From Antitrichia curtipendula (lineage: Eukaryota > Streptophyta > Bryopsida > Hypnales > Leucodontaceae): 64,000 bases of DNA. The position numbers were made by a program, and so were the translations under genes. Shown piece after piece: positions 28,819-49,306 of the stretch. The notes beneath the pieces are model-generated. The model was not told the DNA's origin, did not search any database, and saw only the letters and a list, made by a program, of their open reading frames with translations. The stretch is taken from NCBI GenBank assembly GCA_951230915.1, contig OX579641.1:5890001-5954000 (forward strand), written 5' to 3'. Numbering within the stretch: the stretch's first letter is position 1; each line of letters opens with the position of its first letter.

Positions 28819-30490
28819 TAACACGTCAAATTTCAAGTGCTTATAGATTAGAGCATTCACCCCAGAGAATTTTTTAAAACATTTCAAACAGGCACCAGTG
28901 CTTCAGAATTAGTGCATTCTTCGCTCTGCTGTCTATAACAGCGGTTACGTAGTTTTTAATTCGTAATTTGAAACCCTTGCCCTGGGTGTCACTCGTTGCG
29001 TAACTTCAGGGAACAGTTGGTTATTGTTGCTGTGTTTCTTCTTCAGCAAGTGTTTGCAGTCGCTCCTGTTTTATATCTTCCATAGTTCACTAGCCATGTC
29101 AGTCTTCAGAATTCCAATCAGTTCAACAATTCCTAATTGGACAAATCGTACAAAGACAAATTAGAACTTTGACAGTGAATACTGTCTTCTCTCCTATTTC
29201 TAAAATTAGATTTACTCTTCAATTGTCTGGAAGCTATATTCAATCAATGATTGTTTCAATTAATTTTTTCCTTGAAGATTTGCAATTGTGGTTGCTGCTT
29301 TGTAAGTACACCTAATCACATCCCCACCTACTACGACACCATGGTCTTCGGGTGGACTTCCATGTACAGAAAAGGAACAAGATTTTTCAGAATTCTACAG
29401 GGAATTGTGTAACATTTGCAAGGGAGAATTGAAATTGTTGGCGTGCAAAATTGTAGGGGAAAAAATGTACCCAATTTCTGTAAAATTAACTTCATTGAAA
29501 TTTTTTGGTTGCTTTTGGTTTCACCACACAACAAAGCTACTACTAAAATGTAGTTTCTCCTTATTCACATAGAAGTGTGAAAATTACTGAAATTGGTAAA
29601 AGCATTTCTAATTTTGAAAATTTTGAAAATTGTTTTTCAACCCTAACTTTGCATAGAAGTTCACTCTTTATTTCATAACATAAATCTGAAGAAGTTATTT
29701 TCCTCTCTATATTCATGTGGCAAGTTCAACAATCTTAGGTTTAGGTTTTGAAATATACATTTAGGAACACTCTTTTTAACACCTAAAGGACTATAAGGTC
29801 ACTAAATGGGTTCTACAACTACATTTGTAGAAATTTTGAAATGTGAACCTCATTAACAATATGTGAACAACAAAGAGATCCTAAATGATTTTTTCAACTA
29901 AATTTGTCAATGCAATCAAATCAAAAAATGAATGAGTGTGATTTTTTGTGATTTTTTTGAAAATGGAGAAGGTGCTCTAGGCCATCAAGTCACATCCTCA
30001 TATCTTTTTTTTCACACATCAAAAAGTCAAAATCATTTGAAAAAAATTACACATCGAGATCATGATGATATGTATTTGTGGGAAGAAATACAAAGTTTAG
30101 GGAGTATTTTTGAGCATTCCAATTTCACCATTCTAATTTTAGCATATGTACAAAGTACTACCTAACCAAACATCTTTTATCAATCTTATCAATGGTGACG
30201 TTTTCTCAAAAATTGTGTGATTTTGTCAATCTTTTTTTCTTAAGAAAGCCTTCTTTCATTTTAATGGTGGTGATAATCAGAGCTAGTCAAGAAAACAAGA
30301 GCTATGCTCGAACATACCCAATCATTTTCAAACTAACCAAAATTTACCATACAAAAGAACACAAAAAGTATACAAAACCAAATATCTCCTCAACGAGCAA
30401 AGAAAACATTTTTGCAATTGAGACCCAAAAGAAGAAAAATACACAACAACGCCAACTGGAAAGTCCACAAAAAGTTCACAAACAGTTTCC
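28819..30490. other. Spacer between UPRT and the 6PGDH promoter
   Basis: The first few hundred bases are probably the UPRT 3' UTR. The rest is AT-rich with no recognisable gene or element. Confidence 0.45.
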
Positions 30491-30496
30491 CACCTG

Positions 30497-30533
30497 AAAC
30501 CCTAAAATCCTAAAACCCTAAACCCTAAACCCT
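30497..30533 (-). promoter_or_regulatory. Telo-box cluster
   Basis: AAACCCTAAAATCCTAAAAC is followed by CCTAAACCCTAAACCCT, three or more telomere-like units about 640 bases before the first likely 6PGDH leader exon. It marks the switch from AT-rich spacer to GC-richer promoter DNA. Confidence 0.5.
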
Positions 30534-30564
30534 CCCAGCAACATCTGTGTCTCTCAAAAATCCG

Positions 30565-30870
30565 GTGAATCTTCACTCGCACCTCGGGATTTGCATCTTC
30601 AACGATCGAATGCGTCTTGAATCTCCACAACCAAGATTTCCTTCTTCAACGATCGCATGTGCAAGTAAATCGTCACACTCGGGATGTGCTTCTTCGGCGA
30701 TGGATTGTGCAAGTGAATCTCCACACTCGAAATTGCTTCTGTGGCGATCGAAACCTTCACACTCATCCGAATCCACTCCGTCCATCGGCGACCGAATATG
30801 CAAGAGCGATTCTTTCCACTCAGGACGTGGCGATGGAATGTGCCGTGAATCTTACTGCAACACACAGGAT
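30565..30870 (+). repeat. About 48-52 bp minisatellite upstream of 6PGDH
   Basis: Five to six degenerate units carry GTGAATCTCCACACTCG, then (T/A)TTTGCTTCTTC and GGCGATCGAATGTGCAA; tandem starts are near 30566, 30618, 30666 and 30714. Unit lengths near a multiple of three leave long ORFs open in several frames (for example 30547-30954). I take these as by-products rather than a gene. Confidence 0.65.
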
Positions 30871-31172
30871 TTGTCTCTCTTGTCAAGAACAACCACTTGG
30901 TTCCCCGCACGGAAGGCCACATCCCCAACAGTGGCAGGGCAAGACCTAGTCTGACCTACTCGACCCGAAGGCCAAACTGAATTACCTAAGACCTAAAAGA
31001 AAAGGAAAGGAAGGGAAAGAAGAAAGGGCACCTTTGAAAGAGCAATGATGGAGTCGTCCGTCCGATGGACGTTTCAGGGCCCACCTTAGATCCGTGAAGC
31101 GGCGACCACCTCACCACTTCCGTCACGGCTGCCGCGCTCGTTAACTTCCAAGCTCAGCCTTCTCCATCGCCA

Positions 31173-32038
31173 GTAAGTTGCCTAGATCCCATCGCCCAGT
31201 GGAGTGGCCCTTCCTCTGAGCCCTTCCTCGATCGCAATCCCAATTCTATCCAGCAGGTTGTTGTTTTCCTGTTCTCAAGCTTCGCAGGTTTTTGAGTTTC
31301 ACTGAAGTTTTTGTTTTGCTCTCCCATATTGCAGTGTTGGCGATTGCGCTTGCGGTTGTTCTGTTTTGATCTGCTTCGGTTGATTGCGCTTGTGGGGAAA
31401 TGTGAATGTGGAAGGGGGCGCTCGTTCTAGGCTTTGAAGCTGGACAGGGAGTTGCGAGGTTTTGGGAGTTGGTTATGGTTATTGTATTTCGTGTGTCCTT
31501 GGGATTTGTTCCTGTTTCGGTTGATCGCACCGTCGTTAGCGTTTGTATCGCTGTTGGTTGATTGTGCTTGTGGTTGCTGTGGTTTCGTTTTGCGTGATTG
31601 CTGTTGCAAGGAATGCGAATGTAGAAGGGTTTTGGAGGGTTTTGGAGCTTTGGGGACTGGTTTGGGGTTTTGATGGTGGAGAAAGGACTTGCAAGGGTTT
31701 GGGGTCTGGTTATGGTTATTTCCATGTTGATAGATATAGTGGTGCGACGAAGGTTATGTTTTTTCGTTGGCGGTGTTTGTAATTGTTGAGTTTTTGATCG
31801 CTATTGCGGGGATGCGAGCAATTTCGCAAGTGTTTGGGGTCTGGTTATGGTTTTCTTCATGTTGACAGACGTATTGTTGTGGCGAAGATTATGTTTTCTA
31901 GTTGGTAGTGTTTGTGGTTGTTGAGTAATTCATTGTTATTGAGAAATGTGGACACCAATTTCGCAAGGGTTTGGGGGTTGGTCACGATTCTGGCTGTTCT
32001 GTATTGACAGAGATGATGTGTGCTTTGTGATGTCACAG
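31173..32038 (+). other. Likely 5'-UTR intron of 6PGDH
   Basis: A donor GTAAGT follows TCCATCGCCA at 31173. An acceptor CACAG ends at 32038, 21 bases before the start codon. The intron is T/G-rich and contains three clear tandem units with GCAAGGGTTTGGGGTCTGG starting near 31691, 31826 and 31963 (period about 136), plus older copies upstream. Confidence 0.55.
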
Positions 32039-32059
32039 GGATTGTAATTTAAGACCACA

Positions 32060-34563
32060 ATGGCGGAGGCAGTGTCGAGAATCGGCTTGGCCGGCTTGGC
32101 TGTGATGGGCCAAAACCTGGCTCTCAACATCGCAGAGAAAGGTTTTCCGATCTCCGTCTACAACCGTACCGACGCCAAAGTAGACGAGACCGTAGAACGT
32201 GCGAAGGAAGAAGGCGACTTGCCTCTCACCGGCTACTACAGCCCCAAAGATTTCGTCCAGTCCATCCAAAAGCCCCGCTCCATCATCATCCTTGTGAAAG
32301 CCGGCGCCCCCGTCGACCAAACGATTCAAACGCTCTCCCAGTACATGGAGCCCGGCGACTGCATCATCGACGGAGGAAACGAGTGGTACGAGAATACGGA
32401 AAGGCGAGCCAAGCAGGTTGCAGAGCAAGGGCTGCTTTACCTTGGAATGGGGGTATCAGGAGGGGAAGAAGGCGCTCGCAATGGACCTTCGATGATGCCG
32501 GGCGGCACTGAAGTAAGTAGTCCTTATTTTTACTGATGTGCTCCAAGAACTTGGTTCTGACTACCAATTCTGATGAATTTTGCATAACATTTTTTGTTAT
32601 TCTGTTAAGATAAAGGCTCCGTTAAGCATACAGTACATTAGAGACTCAATTGACCATAAGTGAAGTTTAAACTGTGCTAGAAGTGTGAAAACAATTAATC
32701 TGTTGACATGTAATAATTTGCAATTGGTTTGTAGCTCAAACACAATATAAATGTGCAAAATTGTAGATGACGCAAATTTCTAGATTCCATACAGTATGTT
32801 AGAGGCTCCATTGACCATACCAGTGAACTTTGATTTGTGCTAGAAGTTTGAAAACACTTATTCTATTGACATGCAGTTTTGGGAATTGTTTTTTAGCTCA
32901 ACGCAGTATAAATGTGCAAAATTGTAGATGGCGCAAGTTTCAAGATTGTTGTAGGGAAAGGCTCAAAGTTCACTTGTATGGTGAATGCAACCTCTCCGTT
33001 ACTGTTTGGTGAATAGAGACTTAACATTAGATACTCCACAATTTCTGGCGATTTTTGCAGCAAATTGTCATTGAAATTCGTCTAAGTAATTGCATTTTCC
33101 TCCTAAATTTCCTGTAGCGGAACCCGAATTTTGTTGAAATCTGGAGATTTCTAGTGAATTTCCTTTAGATTTCATTGAATTTTAAACTTCTTTCTATTCC
33201 CTTGCACTTCAGGAAGCGTACCACTACATCGAAGAGGTTGTGAAGAAAGTCGCTGCGCAAGTGGACGATGGCCCGTGTGTGACCTACGTCGGCCGAGGCG
33301 GAGCCGGAAATTTCGTGAAGATGATTCACAACGGGATTGAATACGGTGACATGCAGCTCATCTCCGAAGCTTATGACGTGTTGAAGTCCGTCGGAGGGTT
33401 AACGAACGATGAATTGTACACAACATTCGCTGAATGGAACGAGGGCGAGCTCGAGAGTTTCTTAGTCGAGATCACTCGTGACATCTTCTGCGTTAAGGAC
33501 GATAACGGTGACGGGTTTCTCGTTGACAAGATCCTCGACAAGTATGTGTACCCCTCATGACCAGCGTTTTATTGCTCATTTTCCGTTTCACTCCGACAAT
33601 TTGGTTGAGGGCTACCAATTTTGGTAAATTTTGCATACTAGGTTTGTTATGTTGTTCGCTATAATACAGAAATTCTAGCGATTTACAGAAAGTTTTCAAA
33701 GAGAGGAGGTGTGAATTCTGAGCCAAGTTCTACAAAAAATTGTCAAACTCTAGTGATATCTAGCCAAAACGAGAACCAATGATAAGCCATGTTTTCTTTA
33801 TGTCAGACTTGAAAAATCTTGAATGTGGAACTAAGACCGCAATTCGTGTTGATACAGGACGGGGATGAAGGGAACCGGGAAATGGACAGTCCAGCAAGCC
33901 GCGGAGCTTTCAATCGCCGCCCCCACCATCGCAGCCTCTCTCGATTCACGCTTCCTTTCAGGCTTGAAAGAGGAGCGTCTGGAAGCTGCCAGGATCTTCA
34001 AAGAAGCTGGCGTTGAGGACATCCTAGCTGTGAAGGATCTGGACAAGAAGCAACTAGTCGACGACGTCCGCAAAGCGCTCTACGCATCCAAGATTTGCAG
34101 CTACGCGCAAGGGATGAATCTGATTCGCGCCAAGAGCATTGAGCAAGACTGGAACCTCGATTTGGGTGAGCTGGCTCGCATCTGGAAAGGGGGTTGCATC
34201 ATCCGAGCCAAGTTTCTCGACCGGATCAAACAAGCTTATGATCGTAACCCAAAGCTGGCTTCCCTTCTGATTGATCCTGAGTTCACCAAGGAGATGGTGG
34301 AGCGTCAATCTGCTTGGCGGAGAGTGGTGAGCCTAGCAATTGAGGTCGGCGTTTCCACTCCTGGAATGACGGCTTCACTTGCGTATTTCGATACGTACCG
34401 AAGGGGTCGTCTGCCTGCTAATCTCGTGCAAGCGCAGCGAGACTACTTCGGTGCGCATACGTACGAGCGCGTGGACAGGCCTGGATCCTCCCACACCAAT
34501 TGGTTCAAGATCGCCAAGCAGTTCGTGAACAAATCCAAGGAGCCTGTGCATTCGAGACTTTAA
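32060..34563 (+). CDS. PGD: 6-phosphogluconate dehydrogenase (decarboxylating), PTS1-bearing
   Basis: The enzyme converts 6-phosphogluconate to ribulose 5-phosphate with NADPH and CO2 in the oxidative pentose phosphate pathway. Exons are 32060-32512, 33213-33541 and 33858-34563, giving 495 residues, the usual length. The N-terminus starts at the nucleotide-binding segment SRIGLAGLAVMGQNLALNI without a transit peptide. IIDGGNEWY, GVSGGEEGARNGPSMMPGG and catalytic Lys187 and Glu194 in GNFVKMIHNGIEYGDMQ are present, as is ICSYAQGMNL. The C-terminus VHSRL ends in SRL, a canonical peroxisomal PTS1. Arabidopsis has one isoform with a PTS1 and dual location. Intron 1 contains a tandem duplication. 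A leader intron precedes the start. Confidence 0.97.
32625..32950 (+). repeat. 161-bp tandem duplication in 6PGDH intron 1
   Basis: Two diverged units share CATTAGAGACTCAATTGACC, GTGCTAGAAGTGTGAAAAC and ATAAATGTGCAAAATTGTAG. The last string is at 32745 in one copy and about 161 bases later in the other. Confidence 0.75.
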
Positions 34564-35854
34564 AATAATACCAGGTATTATACAACATGAGATTCTACTT
34601 GGATCTACTTGGAGATTCTTGTGTACAAATTAAAAGGTGGTGGAGGTGGATAGAAGGGTCAACTGGAAGTGCTGCTTACGATGGAGGAACCACAATTTTG
34701 GGGAGTGAGTAGGTGTTAGAGTGATTTTTGCCAGAAAGTTATTGAAGGGATTGTTGGGAGGATTTTTCTCCCTCTTTCATAAATTACTGGGATGGGATAT
34801 CCAAGCATAGGTACTCTGGTCATTAGCACTTGCAGTAGATCGAGGTTTCGGGTTGCAAATTGCTTGTAGTCTGTCACCGATTGAAGTAAAATTCTTTCAT
34901 TATCTCTGACCATGTGCTTGTTGTTGGGTGATCTGATGTTCTCTCGACTCTGGAAATCTGCACCCAAAATATGCGTTGTAAGTTTTTTTGTCATTTTGTT
35001 CAGAGTTAACTGTCAAATGGAATATAAGTTTGGGACATCTGAAATCACCACTTTTGGTGCTGAGGATAGTTTGGGGACTGGTCAAACTTTTATGAAGTTC
35101 TTGTTAGCAAATGAAAGAATTCTGATGCATCAACGAATGCATGAGTTGCTCATTCATAAGAATGGATTGTGAATTTTTAAAGTGCTGAGAAGAGGTGTAC
35201 CTACGGTTTTGCAACTTTTCTACCATTTTAGCTAAATAGGTGTGAAGATTCCTTGGTTGTGATTCGGATATTGTAAGTGGATTTGTGAAGGTTCAAAGTT
35301 TTGTTACTAGATGACCTAAAACTGACTTCAATATATGTTGAGAGGTGTACATCCTCTTTATTGATTTATATGCATTGTCTAAGATTTATGATGGCAATTT
35401 GGTTCATTAGTGATTCAACATGCTCCTAACCCCTAAATGCCCGAGGCCTTTTTGGGTTTAAAAACATCATTGCTTTTGAAATGTTTTTAGTCCAAAATGT
35501 CATTAAGGTATAAAAATCTCAACCTTGTAGTGTATGTGTTGTAGATGGCATGTGAATCAAATTTAGAGTCATTTGACCACATAGATTGCAAAATTATAAC
35601 GTTTTAGTGTTGAAAAAGGATGCTGAAATTTTCCTAGCAACACATTTGGAGGTGAAATTCGATTTTTAAACCTACTCGAATGGGAAAACTATAAACTATA
35701 AAGTGCTTCCAAACCAATATACAAACACATTGTGTAAGAAAACATCATTCAATTATCTCATTGTGTCTGCAAAATGGCAAAAAGTAGCAAGAAAAGTTGC
35801 AAAAAACACATCTAAGTCTCAACCTCCTACTAAAATATTTCTCAATCACTCATA

Positions 35855-36260
35855 ACTTGGATTGATATGAAATTCTAACCACACAAACTAGACTACCGTA
35901 GTATGTCAAAAACATGTATTGGAAATGGATACTACATAAAGAAGAAACACAATTGCTGAAGTTCACCATAATTAAAAAAACTTCGGATTTTGAACTTCAA
36001 ATTGCTCCCAAATATTCAAAGCAACTTGGATTGACATGAAAATTTTACCAAAATAACTAGACTTTAAGGCAAACATAACCCAACAAATTTTTATTGAAAA
36101 CAAACATTGGATGGAGATCCAAGCCTCCAAAGTTGCAGCCATTAAAATGCATTTTGGTGAACTCTAATTGAACTCTTGAATTTTGAATGACTCCCAAAAA
36201 ATCAATATATTTTGGATTGATATAAAAATTTTACCACACAAATTAAAAGAGAGAACGTAC
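35855..36260 (+). repeat. Three degenerate units of 165-185 bp
   Basis: CTTGGATTGA(T/C)ATGAAAATT, then TACCACACAAACTAGAC-like sequence, recurs near 35860, 36026 and 36212. The copies are old and AT-rich. Confidence 0.5.
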
Positions 36261-36889
36261 TTTTCTACACAAGTTTTATTGAATTTGGACATTGGATGCA
36301 AAAGTTTGAGCACTTCAAATTTGACTTCCAGCATATATAAGGATCCTATTATATGCAAAATTTATGAAAGTTCAAATTTTAACTAATAGATTAGCTACAA
36401 TAATAACACCTATTGATACCTAAATGCTTCCAAATAAAGATTTGAGCATAGTTCCTATTGTTGAACTTTACATTAGATGTGTTTTGGGGGCTCTGGAGGG
36501 TCGTTTTAAGCATGCTCTCAGCATTGTTTCCCTCAGCAGTTAAAGAGTGGCCATTGTCAAAATTATAAAAAAATGTAAAATATACAAAAATAAAAATCAT
36601 TTAAAAAAAAGTAAATGAAAAAAAATTGATTTTTTTTTTAGCTTTAAAAAGAAAACTAAAATTGAATAAAAATAACATGGTAGTCTCTCTACCACGTCAA
36701 GCAGCTGCTGCGGCGCAGTATTCAAAGTCTGGCAATTCAAGGGAACCCAGGGGAACTCGCAGCCTTCTATAGGGGCTGAAAAACATCTAATGAAAAGCAT
36801 TTGTAGGATCTTATTGTTAGTTGAAAGAAAATTCTAAAAAATTTTAAGATGAATTTTTAGGGCTCAATAAGAATAAATTGTAAAGTTTT

Positions 36890-37200
36890 AAAATATTAAA
36901 AGGAGGTGTACCTACTGTTTTGTAACTATAGGTCATAAGTAGGTGTTACCTAAGAATCAACTTTGAAATAGATCTAAAAGCTTTTATATAGTCTTATTGG
37001 TAGTTGAAATGAATTTATAGAGTTTTTTTGGTTGCACTTTTTTAAAATATTAAAAGGAGGTGTACCTATTGTTTTGTAACTATAGGTCATAAGTAGGTGT
37101 TACCTAAGAACCAACTTTGAAATAGATCTAAAAGCTTTTATATAGTCTTATTGGTAGTTGAAATGAATTTATAGAGTTTTTTTGGTTGCACTTTTAGGAC
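36890..37200 (+). repeat. 154-bp tandem duplication
   Basis: Two nearly identical units start at AGGAGGTGTACCTACTGTTT (36901) and its copy at 37055. A third, diverged unit follows to about 37330. A relative of the core is at about 35190. Confidence 0.9.
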
Positions 37201-37341
37201 TCCGTAAGAATTAACTATAAATTTTTGAAGTGTTGAAAAAAGATATATCTATGGTTTTGCAATTATAGATTAAAATTAACAGTAGATGTTTCCGTAGAAT
37301 CAACTTTTAAATAGATCTACTAGTGGTTTGCATTTCATAAT

Positions 37342-37343
<2 letters not shown>

Positions 37344-37411
<68 letters not shown>
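37344..37411. repeat. (TA)n microsatellite
   Basis: A pure alternating AT tract of 68 bases. Confidence 0.97.
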
Positions 37412-37413
<2 letters not shown>

Positions 37414-39422
37414 ATTGATATGATTTTAGGGTGTTCAAATTTGGATAAATGTATATCTTCTAATCAATAAATATCATTGATATATAAGATTTTAAAATCT
37501 TGACTTTGAATAATTGTACCTTGGGGATATATAACTTCATACATGTGTCATTCTTTTGGAAAAGATAATTGAAGTTGATTAAAACTTAAATACAAATTAA
37601 AATATGGTACAACTTCATATATTCTACTCCCTTAATCTAATTACTAGAGAGATAAACATATTAGAGGTCAAATAGTTGGATATGAGACAAGTATACTATA
37701 GGCAATGAGAATGTAGCAAGTGCAATATTTCATAATGTGATTGAAGAGAGCATTAGATTAAAAAGTAGTAATTGTACTAGTCTTTTTTTAATTTCATTTT
37801 AGTTGTATTGACTTATTAGTACATGTTTCTTCTTTAACATTTAACGTGTTCGATGAATCTTCCGCACTTAACAACAATAGAATAATTTGTCTTTTAGATT
37901 GTATAGTAGGGAACTTTCAATTGTGTTGAATAATAATGTCATAACCATGTTTTTTAAGAAGTTGATGTGGCCATGTGCTTACCAAAGGTCTTGGTGTTGG
38001 ATGTTGAAGTGTAAACTAGAAATTTCTAAAACTACTCCCAATTTCAATTGCAACCTTGCCAATTTTGCCATATAGAGATCTTTTGAACTCAATCAAAAAG
38101 GCATTGGCAAAAAAGTAAAAAACTACATGGATAATATAATAGGATATATTTTATTTCTTAGGACCTACAAATTATATTTTCTTAGAAATAATATAGGATC
38201 AACAAAATCATACAAAATTATATTTTTGAAATATTTTAGAAGTATTTTAGAAAATAAAATATTTTTATTTTAAGGACATTACTTAGAGGGTGCCATAAAA
38301 TATCCTTTAGACACACGTGTATGCCCAATTTTTACATATGTGGTTTTCCTTACTTTTGAAAGGTTGCAAGTATGACCTCAAATCTTCACTATAGAATGGA
38401 TATAAATGGTTAATATGTCTATAAAGCTATAGAATAATGAATAGTTTTGAGTTTGTTGAAGTCGGTTTAAAGATGTATCTACATAATATTTCATGTTTTT
38501 TTAAGTCTTAATTTTAAAGTAACTCCAAAAATAATTTTTTGGAGGAAAAATTTATAATTTGTTGATAAATTTTTATTTGTCTATAAGTAAAAAACAACTA
38601 ATTATTATAATTTTGACTCTATCTATGCAAATCATCTAAAATAGTAGTTATTTACATAGTTCACCCATAATATTGGATTGGATTGTAATGTATGTCAATT
38701 GTTTTTCATTTGACAATAATAATTTTTATCCCTTAAAAATCTCAAAGGTCCTTTTTGGTCATGCATTTTCAATTGTTTGTCTATGTTTTTTATTTATACC
38801 ATTGAATGTGACTACTAAAATAATTCATTTTCAGTACATTCTCTACTAGTTTTGTGCTAGAGAATCTTCACCATCAATTTGTTGTAGACAATTGCAATGA
38901 GGATGGCCTTATATTGTGTATTTACTTAAGGACCCCAACATCCCTTTTAAGTGTTAAAATGAATTGTCTTTGATTTTTGGAGAGTTTTGGGTTCATGGTA
39001 TTCCTGGGATGTTTTAACCGTTTCGGTTATATCCACTGAAATTGGGCTTGGCCTTAACTGTTACCCCATTGGTTTCCAACCGCTTGATTCCTTCCATGAA
39101 CTTCTACAAATACATTCCACTCTCAAACTCTCTTATATACACATTAATGTCATGCTTAGGATTTGTTGTTGGAAGTAAATGTTTTTGACAAATGTCAACA
39201 TTGACAATGAACTTCACAAATGATTACAAGTGATTGAATGATTGCCAACTACAATTTACTCATGAACTTGATTTTGTGGTGAAGCTATTTTTTGTTGAAT
39301 GTTGAGTCTTGACCAAAGGGAAGAAAGCTTTGCATTGACAAAGCTCCATACACTTATAATAAATGTGAGGAAGTTTGAGTATGACCTTACTTGAAAAAGC
39401 GAGCTAGTGCTACAAGGATTGA

Positions 39423-46787
<7,365 letters not shown>

Positions 46788-48255
46788 TTCAGTCACCTAT
46801 TCAGTTGGTTGCATGTCCAGATATGCCATCAATCTCTTGCAAGACAAAACTAACACAATATCTATAATGCAAAGGTAAACAATTGTAAATATATTGAGCT
46901 AAAGAAAATTTATAATTGAATAGTAAGAACATATGACAAGAACTGCAACAAGGGCAGTACGGATGTGAATATCTACAGATCATAATTGGGTACAATGAAG
47001 TTGTACCTTAGATTATCAGAGGCAACAATCATCTTGATTGTAAAACAGAACGGTTCAAGGTAAGACAATCTCCAGCACATGACTAATACTACACTTGAAT
47101 TCTAATCTTATTGCAAAAGAAATAACAAGAAATAAATTAGGTCAGCACAAATTACCAAATCGGTGAGTAGAACACGCTCTTTTGACCAATTATATCTTTA
47201 ATGAAGCAAACAATGTTTGAAGTGCACAATGACCACTTAAACGATCACTGAAAAGAGTCTTGCAGTTGTGCACTCATTGCACTATATACCGTTGACCACG
47301 GTGTTCGCAAGCAAAGAAAAACCAACAGTGGTAATCATGCTACTTTGTACCAAATAGTACCCAAACAATAAAAAATAAAAAAATTCATTTTATAGTTGCT
47401 CTTGGAATTAGCTGCAATAAGGAGCATATCTTGACTAAGAAATTCATATGCTTAGCTCTTGATTAGCCAAACCACTTTCATGAGTCATTGAACCAAATCT
47501 TGAATTATGTAACAGAAAAGTAGATGAAAAGAATTGTCGAAGATGAAGCAAAACTAGAAATGAATAACGATAACGCCCAACTATCATTTGAAGACAAAAA
47601 TCTGAGAATTGTGTGAAAGAATACTTGCCGTGAGAACTAATTCAAAGCATACAAGTTTAAATATTATTGAAATAATAGAAAATATAGGTGCAGCATCAAG
47701 AGTGGGACGTCAACCAATGAACAGTAGATTCATAAATATAGAATGTAATGGCTGCATTAGGTGCAACTTTTACAAGGCAAAGTGCTCTTATAAAGTTCCT
47801 TCAACCCTTCCTACGTAGATATTCTCCATCTTACATGGAAAACTCCTTTATTTGATTTTTCTTTAATTATCACTCTCTAACGTAGGTCCCGCATTAATCC
47901 TTCTACATGAGGAAAGGAACAATTGTATTAGCATTCCAAGTTATGAAGCCATTACCAAAATCAAGATTTTGCATCATTACGAGCTAAAAAATCATTTTGT
48001 GATAAGTCATGCTCTTTCAATTTTTCAAACTAGTCACAATGGTATAACTCTTACAAAACTTCAGGAGGTTCTTCCAAATTCAATACTGTGAAATCAAAAA
48101 TCTAGAGACTCAATTGTATTAGTCTCAAACCAATGTCCCCAAAAGGGTATATAGATTATAGAAGGGATTCTACCTAATACCACATTTTGATAATATCAAA
48201 AAGATGAAAACACAATTTAACAAACAATCCAAATTCAAATCCACAGAAGGGTGAC
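46788..48255. other. 3' flank of alpha-tubulin and AT-rich spacer
   Basis: Apart from the likely 3' UTR I see nothing recognisable here. Confidence 0.5.
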
Positions 48256-49306
48256 TGCAAGAAAGACCAAACATTTTTTTTAGTATTTTGCTAAATTGGT
48301 TTTTATCCAAGCTATAACTTTTGAATTTTAAATCCAATGCCAAAAATTTTAAAATCTACTACTAAGTGTTTTGATTGTAATTGTATCCCCTTCTTTTTTT
48401 TTAAATTAAAATCATTTTATATCTAAAATTCAATTTTTCTAATATATCACATTTTTTTGTTTTTTTTGTTTTTAATATTAGGGAGTACTTAGAATTAATA
48501 TACTAGAGCTATTTCCACACTACTAGGGCATGTTCTATATGAAAGGCATCAAAAAAAGCATTGCTCTATGTCCTCCATATTTGTGCAAATAGGCCAAAAA
48601 GAAGCTCCATAGCATGCACACTTTTGAACATTGAAGATGGTTTCCAGTTCATTTTTTGGGTGAAATCTCATCACCATCAAATCTTTACAAATGGACTATT
48701 TTTATTTATTTTTATTTTGCTAATATTGATTTATAAAAAATCAAAACATTGAAATATGCCTTTGGGGGACATTTAGAATTATAGGTAGAATGGGGGTATT
48801 TCAACGTTTTGATTTTTAATAAATCAATGGTAGCAAAATTTAAAAACAAAAAATAGTCCAGTTGTGAGACCTTGAGGGTGATGAGATTTTACCAAAAAAA
48901 TGAACTTGAAACCATCTTCAATGTTCAAAGGTGTGTACCATGGAGCCCCTTTTTGGCCTATTTGCACAAATGTGGAGGACATAAAATCATGTATTTTTTT
49001 ATGTCTTTCATATAAAATATGTCCTACTAGTGTAGAAATAGCTCTAATATATTAAATTTAAGTACTCCCTAGCACTAAAAACAAAAAACTGTGAAAATGT
49101 GACAAATTAGAGAAATTGAATGTAAATATAAAATGATTTTTATTTTTATTTTTAAATTAAATAAAAAAATTATGATAAAAAAATTATAATAAAAAAATTT
49201 AGGAATAGATTTTTTATTTTTGGCATTGGATTTAAAATCCAAAAGTTATAGCAAAAGACAAAACCAATTTGGCAAAACCCTACCAAAATTGTTCACTTTT
49301 TCTTGC
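48256..49306. repeat. Long inverted repeat, arms of about 505 bp
   Basis: The left arm (48256 to about 48761) and right arm (about 48798-49306) are near reverse complements over their whole length around a loop of about 36 bases. Landmarks are TGCAAGAAA at the outer ends and CTATTTGCACAAA(T)GTGGAG and TTCAATGTTCAAA in the arms. A transcript would fold into a very long hairpin. No ORF of note. Confidence 0.85.

Noticed and set aside
30547..30954. 135-codon ORF as a gene
   Set aside because: It is produced by a minisatellite, and equally long frames are open in other phases.
31246..31725. 159-codon minus-strand ORF
   Set aside because: Low-complexity Thr/Asn/Lys-rich translation of the T/G-rich leader intron repeats of 6PGDH.
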